DNA of 64,000 bases from Xestospongia bergquistia (Eukaryota; Porifera; Demospongiae; Haplosclerida; Petrosiidae). This document shows positions 35,363 to 47,447 of this stretch, in pieces. Below the pieces are notes generated by a model, which saw only the letters and a program-made list of their open reading frames with translations, did no database searches and was not told where the DNA came from. The translations under genes and the position numbers were made by a program. Numbering within the stretch: the stretch's first letter is position 1; each line of letters opens with the position of its first letter. Location of the stretch: assembly GCA_963965975.1 (NCBI GenBank), contig OZ014413.1, positions 7,404,501 to 7,468,500 on the forward strand, in the 5' to 3' direction.

Positions 35363-37409
35363 TAAATATATGGGCATAAAACGGTGAGTATATCGAATTG
35401 ATAGCTGATTAATACAACAATATTTAACGAGTGAGTCATAAATATAGGAAATACTTGTAAGTCTCATAGTTATTTTGGCAGCTTGATTTCTTATACCTCT
35501 TTCATCTACACAATTTTCACATAATAACCTTGGATGCCAGATAAACATAAGCACTTACCTACCATTATTGAGTCTCTCATAGCTTGAAATAACTTCAAAA
35601 AATGTTAGAACTAGAAATCATCTGAACAAGAAAATTGTTCTTCTATTTCTTCCACAATAACACAATATTGTATAAAGTTTCATAATAGTTTTAGGACGCA
35701 TTTTGAGACTCCTTAGGAACAGACCATACAACTACACAGCTTCCTTGTAACTCGAAATTATTTACGAAATGATAGTTTCTGGCAATCTACAGCTTAGTAT
35801 CATCAAAGCTTACATATTAATATAATTCATTTATTGTAGATGTACTGATAATTTTAATTTATCATTAAAATTAATAAGTAAACTAAATGAGAATCTTCCT
35901 GAACAGTTACAATACTATGTGAACAAGTGAAGTGTTTATATTATGGGGTCCTGTTTGTATCAAAATTAGAAAATGATCATGATATGTTAAATATGTCATT
36001 ATTTATTAAATAACTCTTGATTTACTACTTATTTATTTAATAAATCATGCATTATTTACTAAATCACAAGATATTTTAATAAACCATAAGTTAATTTAAC
36101 AAATAACAAGTACTAGCATTATAATAAAATGTAAATCATAACTTCTTAACTGTGTCATTGAATGCATTCAAATTTGATACAAACATAACCCCATACTATG
36201 GTGTCTCTATTGTCAAGCTGGATTCGTTTTACAGCTGCAGAGATGCTATAACGTAAAAAAAAAGATGTAGTTTAATATAATTTATTAATATATCACATAA
36301 AGTGTGCTGAATGACTATTTTAACACAATGCTTTGCCAGTTCAGCACATTTACTTGTACCGATTCACTTAAAACAAGAGCATGTGTACATGAGCATGTGT
36401 ACATAAGCATGTGTACATAGGTGGATATGTTATTTTACCACACGTGTGTTAAATCAGCACATGGTGTATGTGTCATCAATAATTTAGCTGATAATTAATA
36501 TTTCTTAACTTATTTTATTCTGTGAATATTTATATAAAGGAACAGATAGTGTTGGGGTTTAGGAAGGTTTAGGAGTGGGTATAGGAAACATGCAGTTACG
36601 TTGCAGTAAAAGAAAGCACTAATGGAATGCCATGGGTTACAAACGGCACCTCACAGGGGACAGTCTGAGATCAAGCATATTTAATTAATATTGAACCCTA
36701 TCCACCTAAACCCTAGCCCTGAACATTAAGTGTTAAAGTAGATCTATGTAGTCTAAAGTTCGAACTCAGACTATCCAAATGGCCATGCCTGAAGGTTGGA
36801 CTGCCACTGGGCTGCTGTATGTTTCGATGAATAATTTAGACCATGCCTACACAGGTATCACTAGTGTGTGCCTGAATATGTTTGTATAATTACTTTATAT
36901 AACCCTCAGCTTGACTTTGAGCTGATGTCTTGGAATTTACGTCTGATATTGTTGTTATTCACAGAATGTCATGGTATGTAATATACACTATGACCTCAAG
37001 ATGTATAGCATTATATTTATTACATGTATTCTTGTTTTTTCAAACTATTTAAATATCAATACATACCACAATATATATAATGCTAATGTTCTTACTCTTT
37101 AATATTGATGCCATATACTCAATTCACCTTTAAAAGTAATTAGTTGACTTAACCAATATGTGGTTGTACAGATTGCGTGTATCAATTTATTTTGATGCAA
37201 AAAAGTAAACATACTACTGTTTTGATTACTAATGTACTATTGTTTATGTAGCAAATTGTAGAATCAATATAATTATAATCATTTTTGTTGGTATTTTGCG
37301 TGAATGAGTTATAAGACACAAATAATATTCATGAGGTGTGTTGTCCGAGGTTATTGCATCATTCTGATCATGTGTAATTACATTATGAATCCTTGCATGT
37401 GATCACTAG
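35363..37409. other. 3' flank of copy 3 and spacer before copy 4
   Basis: 35370-36365 duplicates 14560-15760. At 36377-36418 a 14-bp unit 'gagcatgtgtacat' is repeated three times. 36530-36900 looks like single-copy DNA without a gene. 37190-37255 ('tactactgttttgattacta') resembles 46094-46145 and may be a shared MITE. Confidence 0.55.
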
Positions 37410-37535
37410 TATATATACAGTGGAACAGTAGACAAGTAACAGTAGCTGCAATATTCCGAGCAAGGAGTAAGTATGCATTCTTTTAATTTCAGTTGCTATG
37501 TTTATTTTATTACTTTGTTAAGGATACTAGTTATC
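37410..37535 (+). promoter_or_regulatory. TATA box and 5'UTR intron of copy 4
   Basis: TATATATA at 37410-37417, the same leader, GTAAGT at about 37467, acceptor ATACTAG ending at 37530, then TTATCATG. An upstream in-frame ATG at 37473 falls inside this putative intron. Confidence 0.6.
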
Positions 37536-40500
37536 ATGTCTTGTTTGGTTGTCTTTCTTAATATTCTATTATCTCAAATTGTTCTTTCCTACAACTGGGA
37601 ACATAAGATCTACGTTAGTGCTATTATTGGGATAAATGATACTACTTGTTGGACTAGCGGACAGACCACACCATGTGCTACCATTAACCTTGCACTGAAA
37701 GGACTACAACATAAGTCCACTGTCATATACATTACTCCTGGTCTTTATACACTGGAATATGGACAAGAGACACAACTGAGAGACAGGTCTCAAGTGGCAA
37801 TTATTGGTAATGTAACAGACAGTCCAGGTGAGCAACAGAAAGTAATTATTAAATGTAGTTTGCTTGTTGGTCTGTCATTCTTGTGGTCTGATAACATTAT
37901 TCTGCAGTCCCTCACATTCCATGGTTGTGGAGGTGTTCAGGTCAGTACTAGTAGAAACTTGTCTTCACAATCATTTGAACTCTTGTTGTTCCGAGTGGCA
38001 GTGTACATGTTATATTGTCAAAATGTACATATAATGGATGTAGTGATTGAGTCATCTAATGGTACTGGTCTTACTATATACAATACAGTGGGTAATGTAA
38101 CAATATCTGGGTGTTCATTCATTAATAATGGAGTTGGAATATCATATGGAGGAGGTGGGTTACAAATTGAATGGTCATATTGTGATCCAGAGAATGAATG
38201 GGATTGTCTTGAAGAGGTTCCTTCACTACTAGATGATAACAATGATAATTTATATAACATTATAAATTGTAGTTTTACTTTCAATACAGCACAAGGAGGG
38301 TCTTTGTTATCTCATTATTATAAGCTAAGTAATCAAGGTAGAGATAACTATATGCTTGGTAGAGGGGGAGGAGTGTCTATTATCTTTAAAGGCCAAACTA
38401 GTAATAACAAGATTATCATGTGCTACAACATACTACAACATAACCTGGCTGATGATGGAGGTGGATTATACATAGGTTACTATGATAATGCTTATAATAA
38501 CAGTATTGAGATTAGTTATATGACTGTTACTAATAATAGTAATACTGATGTTAATCATGTTGGTTTAAATGCAGACAGAGGAGGAGGTGGAGTCAAAATA
38601 GTACATGCTTCTATGTACAGTACAGTCATTAAACTATTAGTAAACATGATTGAAATGACATCTTGTAACATGTCTAACAATACTGGTATTATTGGTGGTG
38701 GATTAATGATAGAGACTGGTTCAACATTTAATCTTCAACTTAGTGATATAGTCTTTGTTAGTAACATTGCATATCAAGGTTCAGCATGTTACTTTACAAA
38801 TGGAATTGATTTTAGTCAGCATTTAGAAACAATCAAACTATCAAAATGTATTTTTAGAAGTAATAAACCTGTTTGTGATGATACAGATAATGTATACAGC
38901 TTTACTTGTTCAGGTACACTATATTCCAGAAGTGTACCTATATCATTTAATGGTATCAATATATTTAGTGATAACAGAGCATCTGGCATTGAAGTACATG
39001 GAAGTATAATCACAATAAATTGTGGTACTGAAATGAGCTTTATTGGTAACAGTGGATCATATGGTGGAGCTATTGCTTTATATGAGTGTAGTTATATTGT
39101 ACTTTATAATGGGACAAAGTTAACATTAATAAACAATACAGCCATTTTTAAAGGAGGAGCTATATACTCTGGAATCTGTAACACACAAAGAACTTGTCAT
39201 TTTCAATTAAGTTGTTGTTTTGTCAGGTATCATATCTCAAATGTTCACCCTGATAATTGGATAACTGAATTGAATTTTTCTTTGAATAAAGTAATCAATA
39301 TATATGCTCCATTTGCACTAAATGCCATATATGCTACCTCATTATCATCATGTTGGTGGCCACTACTACCAAACTCTTCTAATATTACACTGTCTAGTAT
39401 TAAGAGAACATTATGTTGGAATAACTGGAACTATGCATCAGATAATTGTACTACTAGTATACAGTCTGGAGTGGCTTTTCTTAATGAGAGTGAACATTTG
39501 AACATTCAACCAGGTGCAAGGCTGTCAAGGATTGGTTATGATGGAACTGGTAACATAGCTACAGAAAAATTGCAAATACGTTTATCTGTAAATGGAATCA
39601 ATTATAATTATATTGATTGTACAATAACGTCTGAATTAATTGTTTATCAGTTATGTCAACACGAAAATTGTACAGATGCTGATTCTTTTACTTACTTGCA
39701 TGTTACTACATTAGATGGAGAGCCTCTTGAGGCTAATTATAAAATATCTTTTGAGAACTGTACATGGCCCTTTCAACTTAATCAGCAATATTTCTATGTG
39801 TATGCATGTGAATTGACTATTCCTGGATTAGACTGTTCTGAAAACTGCTTCTTAAATAACAAATGTACTATTGGTTCATATTATACTAGTACATTATTAG
39901 GTTATTGTCTGTCTAAATACAATTCACAGCCAGTGATTGGAAGGTGTCCACTATCAAGGCAATATGTTGCATCTAATTACTTTTATAATTACCAATTTTA
40001 TACCTATGATAATTACATATCCACAGTATTGAATGATATAGTAAACGATGAAAGATTTAATTATATGGGAAGGCTTAATGGTGCTTGTAAAACTAGTAAT
40101 TGTGTTCCTATTAATTCACTATTTCTTGTATGCGCAAATCAGTCAACTAAATGGGAATATGATCACGTATATCATCATGATTTGCTATTATTTTTTACAA
40201 TTGAAATGATACCTTTAACTTTGTTGGTCAGTATCTTAATACTTCTCAATATAAAACTAACAAATGGTTCATTTAATGGATATGTCTTCTATTGTCAAAT
40301 TTTATCTCTATCTTTTATTAGAATGGGATACTTTGGGATTTATGGTTGGGATTATCCTTCTTTTGGTTATTATGATGAATCCAGTATCAATTTAATTGAT
40401 ATTCCACAAAGCATGTGGAGTCTTAACTTTCTCACTTTAGTACCATATATTTGTATTACACCTTCTATGGGGTCTCTAGGAGCCATTGCCTTTTGGTATA

Positions 40501-41660
40501 TCATAGCAGCCTATCCATTTCTTCTTGTCTTATTTCTTTATGGCTGGATTACAATGTACAACAAAGGCTTCAGGTGTGTAGTCTCTATAACACGACCTAT
40601 TCATCGTTTTCTAGCACGTTTCTGGCGTATGACTAACATTCAACCTTCATTTACTCATTCTATATCCTCAATATATGTGTTGTGTTTCACTCAGTTTGCT
40701 GCTACTTCTCTTAAACTCCTCCACTTCACAAAGTGGTACAGTCTTACTAATGAAAATGAAACTGGGATAGCATTTTACTATGATGGTACATTGAATTATT
40801 TTGGTTATCCTCATGCATTTCTAGGTATCTTAGCTATAATCATCTTGATTGTTGTTGTGTTCATACCAACAGTCTATCTTTTACTTCATCCATTCAAGTG
40901 GTTTCATAAGATACTAGATTGGTGTAGATTGAAACGTTCACAATTTGTTATCACTCTTGTTGATGACTATACTGGAACCTTTAAGAATGGATGTGATAAT
41001 ACAAATGATTATCGTTATTTTGCTGGACTCTATCTGTTATTGAGGATCATTATAATTTGTCTTCATTACATTCCTATTGAGAAGTATCATATCATTCTAG
41101 GTATACAAACATCTTTATGTGCTATGGCAGGTGGTTGTATTATGATATTTCGCCCTTTCCGTAAGAATATACATAATTTCTCAGAGTTTTTAATATTTTT
41201 AGTCTTGGCAGTAATTTGTGGCATCAGTTTGTCTTCTGAATATGATTACATAAATCTTTTTTTAATCTACTTGCCAGCAGGTGTTGTTTTCATATATTGC
41301 ATTTACTGGATCATTAAAAAAATTACAAGTTGCTGCTTCTATTGTAGACCAATCAAACAAAAACAAACTGAGACTAATGATGAATACATTTTACGTCTTG
41401 ATGATGATGACACATTTGCTGATCGTGTTATGAATCCAGATGAATATGATGAACATCATGTTAGTGATGTTCAATCTGGTTTTCCTCCAGCAGAAATAGA
41501 GCCTCTTACCACACACTATCAAGAAATGACTCATCATATATCTCTCAATCCTATATCAACTACCAGCACTAGACCAAGACATAGTAGTAATAAGAAATCT
41601 AATAATTCTAATAGCAATACACTTACAAGATTATTACTTGATGAACAAAATGAACTTTAA
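37536..41660 (+). CDS. Giant beta-helix ectodomain, about nine-TM membrane protein (copy 4)
   Basis: A 1374-residue intact paralogue of the 17673-21809 gene (1395 if the ATG at 37473 is used). Same order: signal peptide MSCLVVFLNILLSQIVLS, Gly/Asn-rich beta-helix-like ectodomain, Cys-rich juxtamembrane part, about nine hydrophobic spans, CCFYCRPIKQKQTET, and tail with NPDEYDEHHVS. The stretch from AFYYDGTLNYFGYPHAF through DYRYFAGLYLLLR is essentially identical in both copies. The loop after the second span differs strongly (here GIYGWDYPSFGYYDESS; copy 2 has an Asp/Asn-rich loop), as do parts of the 690-770 region. Copy 1 carries the same loop type as this copy. The role is unknown; a surface receptor or channel-like protein is inferred from topology only. 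Confidence 0.85.
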   Translation: MSCLVVFLNILLSQIVLSYNWEHKIYVSAIIGINDTTCWTSGQTTPCATINLALKGLQHKSTVIYITPGLYTLEYGQETQLRDRSQVAIIGNVTDSPGEQQKVIIKCSLLVGLSFLWSDNIILQSLTFHGCGGVQVSTSRNLSSQSFELLLFRVAVYMLYCQNVHIMDVVIESSNGTGLTIYNTVGNVTISGCSFINNGVGISYGGGGLQIEWSYCDPENEWDCLEEVPSLLDDNNDNLYNIINCSFTFNTAQGGSLLSHYYKLSNQGRDNYMLGRGGGVSIIFKGQTSNNKIIMCYNILQHNLADDGGGLYIGYYDNAYNNSIEISYMTVTNNSNTDVNHVGLNADRGGGGVKIVHASMYSTVIKLLVNMIEMTSCNMSNNTGIIGGGLMIETGSTFNLQLSDIVFVSNIAYQGSACYFTNGIDFSQHLETIKLSKCIFRSNKPVCDDTDNVYSFTCSGTLYSRSVPISFNGINIFSDNRASGIEVHGSIITINCGTEMSFIGNSGSYGGAIALYECSYIVLYNGTKLTLINNTAIFKGGAIYSGICNTQRTCHFQLSCCFVRYHISNVHPDNWITELNFSLNKVINIYAPFALNAIYATSLSSCWWPLLPNSSNITLSSIKRTLCWNNWNYASDNCTTSIQSGVAFLNESEHLNIQPGARLSRIGYDGTGNIATEKLQIRLSVNGINYNYIDCTITSELIVYQLCQHENCTDADSFTYLHVTTLDGEPLEANYKISFENCTWPFQLNQQYFYVYACELTIPGLDCSENCFLNNKCTIGSYYTSTLLGYCLSKYNSQPVIGRCPLSRQYVASNYFYNYQFYTYDNYISTVLNDIVNDERFNYMGRLNGACKTSNCVPINSLFLVCANQSTKWEYDHVYHHDLLLFFTIEMIPLTLLVSILILLNIKLTNGSFNGYVFYCQILSLSFIRMGYFGIYGWDYPSFGYYDESSINLIDIPQSMWSLNFLTLVPYICITPSMGSLGAIAFWYIIAAYPFLLVLFLYGWITMYNKGFRCVVSITRPIHRFLARFWRMTNIQPSFTHSISSIYVLCFTQFAATSLKLLHFTKWYSLTNENETGIAFYYDGTLNYFGYPHAFLGILAIIILIVVVFIPTVYLLLHPFKWFHKILDWCRLKRSQFVITLVDDYTGTFKNGCDNTNDYRYFAGLYLLLRIIIICLHYIPIEKYHIILGIQTSLCAMAGGCIMIFRPFRKNIHNFSEFLIFLVLAVICGISLSSEYDYINLFLIYLPAGVVFIYCIYWIIKKITSCCFYCRPIKQKQTETNDEYILRLDDDDTFADRVMNPDEYDEHHVSDVQSGFPPAEIEPLTTHYQEMTHHISLNPISTTSTRPRHSSNKKSNNSNSNTLTRLLLDEQNEL

Positions 41661-43267
41661 ACCTTTATTTAAATATGACTTTTTGCTTTGCGAATAATAA
41701 TTATTGTTATGTGTGTTAAAATGATACCTGAATGTAAAATTTATTAAAATTATTTTGCTTCTTAATTGATTGTGAATTATTACAAATTGCTACAATAATT
41801 ATATTTGTTAATTGTTTAGCTGCAGGTATTGGACTCAACCTTTTTCTAGCATATGGAAAATATTGAACTTTCTTTGACTTATTGTATAGCCTCAAATTAT
41901 GTGTTATGTTCCACTCACCTTTATGTACATAAATCTATTAAACTATATTTAAAAAAATAATTTGGGACAGAATTACACAGAATAATTTATTCTATTTATT
42001 AGTAATGCAGTATAGCAATGTCTATATGTAGGAATGGTCTGGATTGTCCATTGAATAAGCATAAAATGCTGAGTATATCTAATTAATAGTTGATCAATTA
42101 ATAGAGCAATATCTAAGTAATGACTGAGTTATAAGTGTAGGTAATGCTTGTAAGTGTCATAGACATTTTGGTAGCTTGATTTTATATACCTCTTTCATTC
42201 ATGCAATTTTCACATAATAACCTTGGATGCTAGATAAACATAAGCCCTTATCTGCCATTACTGAGTCTCTCACAGCTTAAAAAATAACTTCAAAAAATGT
42301 TAGAACTAGAAATTACTGGAACAAGAAAATTGTTCTTCTATTTCTCCCACAATAACACAATATTGGATAAAGTTTCATAATAGTTTTAGGACATAGGAGT
42401 AGTAGAATAGTAGAGCTTATTAATATTGATATTTAATAACTACTGGTTAATTACTACTTATTATAACAAAGTGTTCTTGTGTACTTGACAACTTGTGCAA
42501 ATTTAATAACTAAACTTGGAAGGAAAGACCTCTTTCTATATTCAGAATTAGCAGTACTGGTGATAAAGGTGAGCTATCTTTTCATCCATCCATCCACATC
42601 TCATCAATTCTTTAGTAATCCAGTTGTTATTGTCTCTTTATCCCTGTATGTTCTCAACATGTGGATTGACTGGACTCTTGGGAATTCTCTGTCCTTCTCT
42701 TTTTTACAATTGCTGGATTGGAGACCATCATTGGACTTCTTGGGGAATTTCAACTACAGAAACTGTCTTATTTTAAGTTATTTTCATTTTTCATTACATT
42801 CAGTCTTTCTTTAAATTTTGTGTTTTGTATTTTGTTATTTTAATACCCAATTGTCTTTAAAAAATGTTTTAACTTTGAAAAAAAACTGAATTATTCTATA
42901 ACTCGATTTCTTTTGAGAATCTAATATTTCTTATTTTTAATGAACAATTACAATCATGGATTCTCTGGAGATTTTCTTTGATTGGACTATAAAGATTTTC
43001 ACCTATTGAGATGGTTTAATTTCTTTTTCATTGTTTATTTTATATTAATACTAATCTTTTTAAAGTCATTTTGGTGACTTGAATACTGTCTTAATTTTTT
43101 AATTTTTTAAAGGTTTTCATCGTTTTCATTACTGAATTTTTATGATCAATTTGACCTAACTGTTTTTGGAAAGTATACGGAGTTACATACTTTCTTTGCA
43201 TTTTATTTCTATACAAAATTTTAGAATGTTTTTGTATACCTCCGTATACTCTAATCATTATTTGAGA
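41661..43267. other. 3' flank of copy 4 and spacer
   Basis: 41661-42390 is the family 3' flank. At 42479-42814 an open frame without an ATG start and with a strongly hydrophobic, T-rich composition is not supported as a gene. Confidence 0.5.
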
Positions 43268-43565
43268 ATGGCGAGAATGGCCATGGAAGATAAAGGAAAA
43301 CAGGCTCAACTGCTGGCTTCCAAAGACCAGGTAAGTATATTATTTTGTAGAACATAATCATCTATTAACTTACAAATTACCATATCAATATGATGTCAGT
43401 ATTCATTGTTACTGATACAGTATATTTTATAGATATCCTCACTATTAGAATTTATCAATAATAATACTGAAGTTAATCCAGAGATGATTGTGCTTGAGAG
43501 AGATCTTTAACAATTGATATCTCTAACAGAATGTATTCATAAATATGAACATGTATTTTGGTTTG
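43268..43565 (+). pseudogene. Two-exon fragment resembling the SMNDC1/SPF30 N-terminus
   Basis: Exon 43268-43330 (MARMAMEDKGKQAQLLASKD) ends at CAG|GTAAGT; the next exon starts at 43433 in phase (ISSLLEFINNNTEVNPEMIV, then LERDL) and meets TAA at 43508 where CAA would keep the frame open (QLISLTECIHKYEH). The pattern 'QLAS...L...N....LERDLQ.LI.LT' resembles the helical N-terminus of the splicing factor SPF30 as I remember it. No Tudor exon follows. Probably a decayed gene copy; the identity is tentative. Confidence 0.35.
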
Positions 43566-43959
43566 ATATTGTTATAAATTAGTACATTATTATGAAGGCC
43601 ATGTGCACTAGATATGCTTTAAATTCCAATTTGCACTTATGACAAAATTGATATCACAATTAAAGAGGATATATGTATATTAATTAAGTACATACTATAC
43701 CATTTATCATTAATGTAATGGTAAGTTATATTTGTTTATTTTTTTACTAATGTCTTTTTCTTTTACAGAGAATCTTTTAGAAATTAGCAAACAGATGTTA
43801 TTATTATCTCTTATATCAACTGACCTATTTGTAGACAAGCTTCTTAAGAGATTATTGACTTACTATTATTGAATACTTAATAACATTGAATACTTAAAAA
43901 CTGGTCATTTCATTTTGCTCACAACAATACTATATATATATATATGATGTATTTTAATC

Positions 43960-45365
43960 TGTATGAAGGAATTAACTCAAGTTCGGGTCAGTCTTATCAG
44001 GAGACAGAGGCTCTTTTTGTAAAGTGGAATTCCAAATCAAAATTTATCGTATGTTCTGTATTATAAAGTACATTATAAAGTACATTATAATAGAATGATC
44101 ATGTTCTTAAGAACCTAGGAACTATGTTTTATATGTGGATATGATAAGTTGCTTTTAGAAACCCAACCCCCTAGATTGAGGTCTGATAATATGTTGCTAA
44201 TACTTTTACAGCCAATGTCTCCTTCCACATAAAACAAATTGGTTTTAATTATTTGATTAGAAGTTTTAAAATTTATAAAATAACCCAACCATTAGAATTT
44301 TCGAGTGCAATTTAAAATAAAATTTTCTTGGCACAGGTATTGATTGATTTCAAAGGCTCATATCCTCCATAGACCAATCCTATACCATTATTTAATATAT
44401 TAATTATTGGTTATATTTTGTCTTGGTTTCTATTATAATTATAGGGTAATTAATGTACATGGATTTCCAGATGAACAACTTGATGAGGCAGATTACTGTA
44501 GAGATTACTTCCTAAACCTCCACTCTACAACAGCCTTTATGTAAAGGTCAGTCAAATATCTTTCATATCATTGAATGTTAACAAAATGCTTTTTGTATTG
44601 TTTAGTATTTATTGTTCATTTAGATATTCCTGGAGAGATTGTATACATAATTTGTATAATATGTAAGCTTTTGGAAGAAACAGGAGATCTACTAGTTAGA
44701 CAACATAAGGACATGTTATGACAGATTGATGTCTTTGTCTCATGAAAGCCTCTTTCAATGGAGGGAAATAATCCATACTAATACTTACAACTTCTTAACC
44801 ATATGCAGGTATTATGTCATGTCTCTTAAAATTATGTTATTGGCAGACATTTTGACGTAACAATTACCTTTTATCTTGGCATTGTCTCTTTGTACAATGA
44901 TAGTAGTATTTCATTATGGATTTTTTAAGCATCAAAATTAATTTTAAACTAAAAATTTTTCTGTTACTACTTTACTAAGACTTGTAATAAAATTATAACA
45001 TACTAAACTGAATTATTGACATTTTCTTTGTCTCTCTCCTTTAACACACACCAAAGTATATTCATAGACTTTTGTGTGTTGTCATATTACAAAGAAGGTG
45101 TGTCTACCTTTTTATGGGTGTGGCCTCCTTTATGTGTGCAACTGTAAAATGTAGTATTATCTACTACAGATGCTGTCATTTGTAAGTTCATACACACGTG
45201 GTAATGAATGTACACTTATTTTACTGTTTGTAGATGACACAGAAAGCGAAGAAGACAATGATGAAGAAGGTGAGGAAGATGACGATGATTTGTAGGATAT
45301 AGTAGCGACTCAAAAATATCTTGGCAATCAGTAAAACTGGATTGGAGATGTCACTTCAGTGTATA
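43960..45365. repeat. Second copy of the 23193-25170 block, rearranged
   Basis: Segments 43960-44750 and 44757-45365 correspond to 24250-25085 and 23193-23965 respectively. The long TG repeat is absent. An acidic open stretch at 45234-45296 follows a TTTGTAG acceptor-like site and ends in TAG. Confidence 0.55.
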
Positions 45366-46570
45366 TCCAGGACCACCAGGGACTAGCTACTTTGCTCAAT
45401 CCAAGATAAAACAAAGACTTCCTTATTTTGTTTTGGTCATCATCTTTGTGCAATTGATTGCTTCCACTATGAATGAGTATGTTTAGCAAAGGAATCAATG
45501 AGGATAGATAAACGTTACAACTTAGAAGATATGGGCTTTTTTAGGCATAATAAAAATAATGTCTCTTCATCGATATTTACAATAACTGGAGCAAGGACAA
45601 CATTCCTGGAATACCTGTTCTACAATAGTGCATGCTGGACCAACCTCCATTTAGTAGGTAATACTTGGATACCAACCAGTGGCAGACTCACTCGTTAGAT
45701 CCAGCCACTGTATTATAAATGTCCTTAATAGGAACTTTGTCGCATACTATCATCCCTGACAATACCTGTCTGTTGATAAAGCAATGGTTAAGTGTAAAGG
45801 GTGTGCCAAAGAGAAAGTCCACATGTTTAAAAACGCTAAAAGACTTTCAAAACCTGTTGTCATTAAGTTAGACTAATACAAGAAAGGGTGACTGGTAACT
45901 GGTTGACTGTGATGACATCAATTAAATGTGTTAAACTAAAAGGATGATGAAAGGATGGCTGGTTGCATAACCAAATAATGGTTGTATAACCAAATAATGG
46001 TTGTATAACCAAATAATGGTTGTATAACCAAATAATGGTTGATTTAACCATTATTTGGTTATACAGGTTGCAATTACAAACTTATTTTTGGTGAAAAGTA
46101 TGCATAATACTGTTTTCATTACTAATGTACTACTGTTTATGTAGCTACATAGCCACTAATTTCATAACACATTAGTAATCAAAATAGTTTTAAGTTTACT
46201 TTTTGTATATGCAACCTATATAAGCATACATTGGTAAATCAACTGTTCAATTTTTACAGTGTATAGTCACCAGATATCTTTCTTGCATTAAGCAAGTGGG
46301 TGTCAGGGGACAAGACTAGTCTATGCAATCTATGCTAATATAAAGGTTATAGATCAGACCCAGTCCTGAAACAAGAAAGGTTTTTACTCTTAGTGTTCAG
46401 TGTTCATATCAGTAAGATTGTTTAGCTATTCATCACACACACAAAAATAATATTTCTGCAAGTTTAAGTCCATAATAAATGTGGTAGAGTCTACTCTTAC
46501 AATAATTGTACATGAGATCTAAATACTTTTAATTTTAAGTTTGGAGCTTAAAACATACAATTAGTAAAGA
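45366..46570. other. Spacer with a 19-bp tandem repeat and MITE-like sequence
   Basis: At 45963-46038 a 19-bp unit (core 'gtataaccaaataatggtt') is repeated four times and is followed by its inverted copy (46043-46062). About 46067-46222 has inverted ends ('ggttgcaattacaaactta' facing 'tatgcaacc') and shares its core with 37190-37255. The ORF at 45498-45698 is unsupported. Confidence 0.6.
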
Positions 46571-47387
46571 TCACTTCTTAGTGGCAACTGTAAAAACTGT
46601 AGCATCAACTGCACTGCTAGATAAAGCAATGTCAGCACCTGAAGTACCTTCACGAGGTTGAATAGTATAGCTAATATCCTTATATCCATTTTCACTCAAA
46701 GCAGAACTACGAAACTCAGGAGTCACACTTAGAGCATAGAATGTCTCTGATCCAACAGAATAATAGTAGTACCCCGAGTCTCCCGATGTTCGGACACCCT
46801 GAAGAATTAGTTTTCCACCTGATTTAAGGTACTTTGTTACTCTACCAATAGCTTGGCTGTACTCTTCACGAGTAGTGCAAGCAGTAGTTAAACATAGACT
46901 GGAGAAAATAATGTCATATGGTCCCTCATAACCAGGAACTAGAAGAGGTGGATCACATAATATATCACATGGTATAACTCCTTTTACAAGGCGTCTTAAG
47001 TCATCCTGTCTTTTTTGAACCTCGTCTTCTCCTTTACCTTCCAAATCTTGAACAACATACTTGAAAAGTGCTGTGAAATCTGGTGCGTTGGGGTCATTGT
47101 CAAGCCACATTTGTAGAGTATTTCGATTTCTTTCAGTATAATTATTCAGCAAACACTATCTCTGATGCATGTAGTGGTGCACTACATTGATATGTAGGTA
47201 CAGGACCACAGCCAAATTCAAGTACCTTCAACCCAGCAGGAGTCGAACCATAAGACTGGAATATATTGTGTAATAGTTTCAATGGCTGAGAGTTCCATTC
47301 GGTGACTATTGCGTACCTATTCTTGATGTACACAAAAGGATCAAAAAGATCATAGGCTACGTAGTCCTGTTTCTTGTCAGTAGCCAT
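46571..47387 (-). pseudogene. NNMT/PNMT/TEMT-family methyltransferase with 4-bp frameshift
   Basis: Single-exon gene starting at MATDKKQDYVAYDLFDP (ATG 47385-47387). The first part ends in the SAM-binding motif VLEFGCGPVPTYQ and HASEIVFAE; the frame then breaks at about 47139-47146 and resumes with YTERNRNTLQMWLDND, running to the stop at 46571. A 4-base TAAT surplus explains the break. The second part holds the post-I/motif II region (YDIIFSSLCLTTACTTREEY) and KSGGKLILQGV. Length without the surplus is about 270 residues, the usual size for this family, which transfers methyl groups from SAM to small amines such as nicotinamide. Apart from this one indel the gene looks intact, so a recent null allele or an assembly error are both possible. 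Confidence 0.8.
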
Positions 47388-47447
47388 TTCAGTTGAGTTA
47401 CTGTTTTGCAGGGCCACGGAAGTACTAGTCTAAACAATTGCTGTAAT

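Noticed and set aside
42479..42814. 111-residue hydrophobic ORF
   Set aside because: No ATG at its start, no recognisable domain, and T-rich composition typical of noncoding DNA here.
45498..45698. 66-residue ORF that might be transposase-like
   Set aside because: Too short and without identifiable motifs.
46067..46222. Full MITE call for the inverted-end sequence
   Set aside because: Inverted ends are imperfect and no target duplication is visible, so it is described within the spacer instead of as a separate element.
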